Source: DASRAP01 sp035277145
Lineage (GTDB): Bacteria; Gemmatimonadota; Gemmatimonadetes; Gemmatimonadales; Gemmatimonadaceae
NCBI GenBank assembly: GCA_035277145.1
Contig: DATELA010000064.1
Span: 1 to 64,000, forward strand
Reading direction: 5' to 3'
Length of the DNA stretch: 64,000 nucleotides
In this document: positions 62,909-64,000 of the stretch, one piece after another
How positions within the stretch are numbered: position 1 is the stretch's first letter
Layout: each line of letters begins with the position of its first letter
Position numbers and translations under genes: made by a program
Notes under the pieces: model-generated
What the model was told of the DNA's origin: nothing
Seen by the model: only the letters and a program-made list of their open reading frames with translations
Databases searched by the model: none

Positions 62909-63392
62909 GCCGCCCAATAACCTCGTCCAACAGGTCGAACTGCTCGCCTGCTCCGCCCGTGCTTGAACTGCCGGAGGCGATCGCGTCGTCGAGCGCTTGC
63001 TTGGACGGATAAAGTTCGCGCAGAACCAGCAGTGTCTTGCCGTCTCGCTCCTCAAAAGTCACCGTGGTAATCGGACCATCGCCGCCCTCCTCGTTCGTCA
63101 AGACGATGCGCGCGTTGGGAATCACTTCGAGATATCGGCCGAAGAACGCCATGGGCTGCTCGAAATCAGGGTGGCGGAACACGAAACGATACGTGCCGCC
63201 CGTGCGAACATCGGCGTCGCACGAAACGAAGGAGAATCCAAACGATTCCGGCACCCACCATCGCATAATCAGCTCGGGTTTGCTCCACGCCTCGAACACG
63301 ATGTGTGCAGGCGCGTTGAACGTGCGCGTAACAGTCAACTCACGCTCAGACGTTCGTGCTACAGTCGTTGGGTTCTTCACAGTCGCGCTCAT
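62874..63392 (-). CDS. SRPBCC/AHSA1-family protein
   Basis: 172 residues from ATG 63392, which overlaps the ArsR stop. The AHSA1 pattern is clear: TVTRTFNAPAHIVFEAWSKPELIMRWWVPE, then GGTYRFVFRHPD and TVTFEERDGKTLLVLRELYPS, with the last helix in the C-terminus. The fold binds hydrophobic ligands. Paired with an ArsR regulator, as is common in soil bacteria; ligand unknown. The longer open frame to 63824 is a shadow of the regulator gene. Confidence 0.9.
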   Translation of the reverse strand: MSATVKNPTTVARTSERELTVTRTFNAPAHIVFEAWSKPELIMRWWVPESFGFSFVSCDADVRTGGTYRFVFRHPDFEQPMAFFGRYLEVIPNARIVLTNEEGGDGPITTVTFEERDGKTLLVLRELYPSKQALDDAIASGSSSTGGAGEQFDLLDEVIGRLTHVQHPHGTR

Positions 63393-63736
63393 TTTCTTTT
63401 TTTCTCCCGTTTCAAATCTTCGACGACGTTGTCCAGCGCGTCGAAGCGTGCGTCCCAGAGCTGGCCGTACCGCGCAATCCATGCGGCCTCTTCGCGCAGC
63501 CGGCGCGCGCCGAGCTTGCAGGTCCGCACGCGCCAGACTTTTTCCGTGGTGACGAGACCCGCCTGCTCCAACACACCGACGTGCTTCTTCATGCCGGTGA
63601 GCGTCATTCGGAACTGCTCGGCGAGGTCGGTGATCGAAGCGTCCGAATCGGCGAGCCGTTCCAGAATTCCGCGACGCGTGGCATCCGAGATCGCGGCAAA
63701 TGCGGCATCCAGGTGGGCTCGTTGTGACTGAACCAT
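63389..63736 (-). CDS. ArsR-family transcriptional regulator
   Basis: 115 residues from ATG 63736. Winged helix-turn-helix: AAISDATRRGILERLADSDASITDLAEQF then MTLTGMKKHVGVLEQAGLVTTEKVWRVRTC, ending in a basic tail. The ArsR metal Cys box (ELCVCDL) is absent, so it is of the non-metal type that works with AHSA1 partners. Translationally coupled to the SRPBCC gene. The pair runs opposite to the other cassette genes. Confidence 0.92.
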   Translation of the reverse strand: MVQSQRAHLDAAFAAISDATRRGILERLADSDASITDLAEQFRMTLTGMKKHVGVLEQAGLVTTEKVWRVRTCKLGARRLREEAAWIARYGQLWDARFDALDNVVEDLKREKKRK

Positions 63737-63754
63737 GTGGTTCAGTGTAAATCA

Positions 63755-63862
63755 GCATAGAGGCGGGTGCAAGGGGCGGGCGTGATTTCGGCTGCGGCTG
63801 GCGGACTGCGTCGGCGTGCCGCATTCATTAATAGCGTTTGCAGCTCAACACGTTCGTTAGGC
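63755..63862 (+). repeat. degenerate attC 13
   Basis: R' GTTAGGC (63856-63862), L' CAGCTCAACACG, and the words GATTTCGGCTGCGG and GCCGCATTCATTA of subfamily A. The left end (GCATAG at 63755) is only a poor match to R''. It probably closes the ArsR-SRPBCC unit and opens the next cassette. Confidence 0.65.
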
Positions 63863-63868
63863 CCTGTC

Positions 63869-63890
63869 AGGTGCCAGCCGACTGGCACCT
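63869..63890. other. hairpin in the leader of the last cassette gene
   Basis: AGGTGCCAG, loop CCGA, CTGGCACCT: a perfect 9-base-pair stem seven bases after the attC core and 20 bases before the start codon. It could affect ribosome access. No T-tract. Confidence 0.5.
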
Positions 63891-63909
63891 CACCTCCCAA
63901 GGAGGCACA

Positions 63910-64000
63910 ATGCTCACTCGACGTCTGGTACTCGCCGCAGTTGCTGCTGCTGGTGTTGCTGCATGCGCGCCAAGCGCGACTCGACCATCTCTACAACAGG
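63910..64000 (+). CDS. lipoprotein, 3' end beyond window
   Basis: Only 30 residues are visible from ATG 63910, preceded by an ideal Shine-Dalgarno AAGGAGG. The sequence MLTRRLVLAAVAAAGVAAC followed by APSATRP is a lipoprotein signal. Nothing can be said about the mature protein. Part of the cassette that begins at 63857. Confidence 0.6.
   Translation, partial: MLTRRLVLAAVAAAGVAACAPSATRPSLQQ

Larger units (their letters stand above)
50795..64000 (+). mobile_element. reverse-oriented chromosomal integron with cassette array (open at right edge)
   Basis: IntI, a candidate attI and at least eleven full-length attC sites plus two remnants over about 13 kb, with about 17 genes, mostly on the plus strand. 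The attC sites share most of their sequence, as in sedentary chromosomal integrons. Cassettes 1-10 have exactly complementary start and end core sites. Order becomes eroded after about 59 kb. Confidence 0.93.

Overview
The window reads as high-GC chromosomal DNA of a Gram-negative bacterium. It encodes TonB-dependent and porin-type outer-membrane proteins, many lipoproteins, KDO-kinase-like and heptosyltransferase-like LPS genes, and a type IV pilus/type II secretion ATPase. A secreted six-bladed beta-propeller protein and the general style of the exported proteins make a Gemmatimonadota host most likely. That placement is inference from gene content; no rRNA gene is present to confirm it.

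Layout. (1) 0-7 kb: an acyltransferase-3 gene between two secreted jelly-roll-type lipoproteins, a DUF2135 lipoprotein, then a minus-strand group with a HELIH zinc-protease lipoprotein, prepilin peptidase and a SpoU rRNA methyltransferase. (2) 7-9.8 kb: M48 protease, thiD, purine nucleoside phosphorylase and a small ORF. (3) 9.8-29.5 kb: a phosphate island with phoB-phoR, a TonB receptor and its partner beta-helix lipoprotein, ppx, ppk1, phoU, pstBACS, a porin, a PiT transporter and its DUF47 partner. 7-4-7 direct repeats resembling PHO boxes precede phoB, the TonB receptor, pstS and the porin; three of the four share the spacer GATC. (4) 29.7-42 kb: rhomboid protease, dnaK-htrA, a strong terminator, tRNA-Leu(UAG), tig-clpP, clpX-lon-engB, and accessory genes. 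(5) 42-50.8 kb: Nudix, a PilB/GspE ATPase fused to a response-regulator receiver, trpE, a four-helix-bundle (23S IVS type) gene between 19-bp inverted repeats, an FHA-GAF-adenylate cyclase, and a KDO-kinase-like/GT9 pair. (6) 50.8-64 kb (open at the right edge): an integron.

The integron is the most striking part. It has a full IntI with the IntI-specific insertion and the R/K/H/R/H/Y residues. IntI is transcribed toward the array, not away from it, and a candidate attI lies 3' of the gene. At least eleven attC sites follow, nine with intact R' core sites. In each of cassettes 1-10 the core at the start is the exact reverse complement of the R'' core at its end, so cassette boundaries can be drawn to the base. 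Proximal cassettes carry small unknown proteins (one DUF6933-like). Distal ones carry recognisable enzymes, including an epoxide hydrolase with a one-base frameshift, and their attC sites are decayed.

Intergenic spacers hold a dispersed family of purine-rich GAGAAGTGAG/GAGGAGCGAG repeats, often as long inverted repeats. One pair flanks the four-helix-bundle gene and one copy forms the last codons of trpE.
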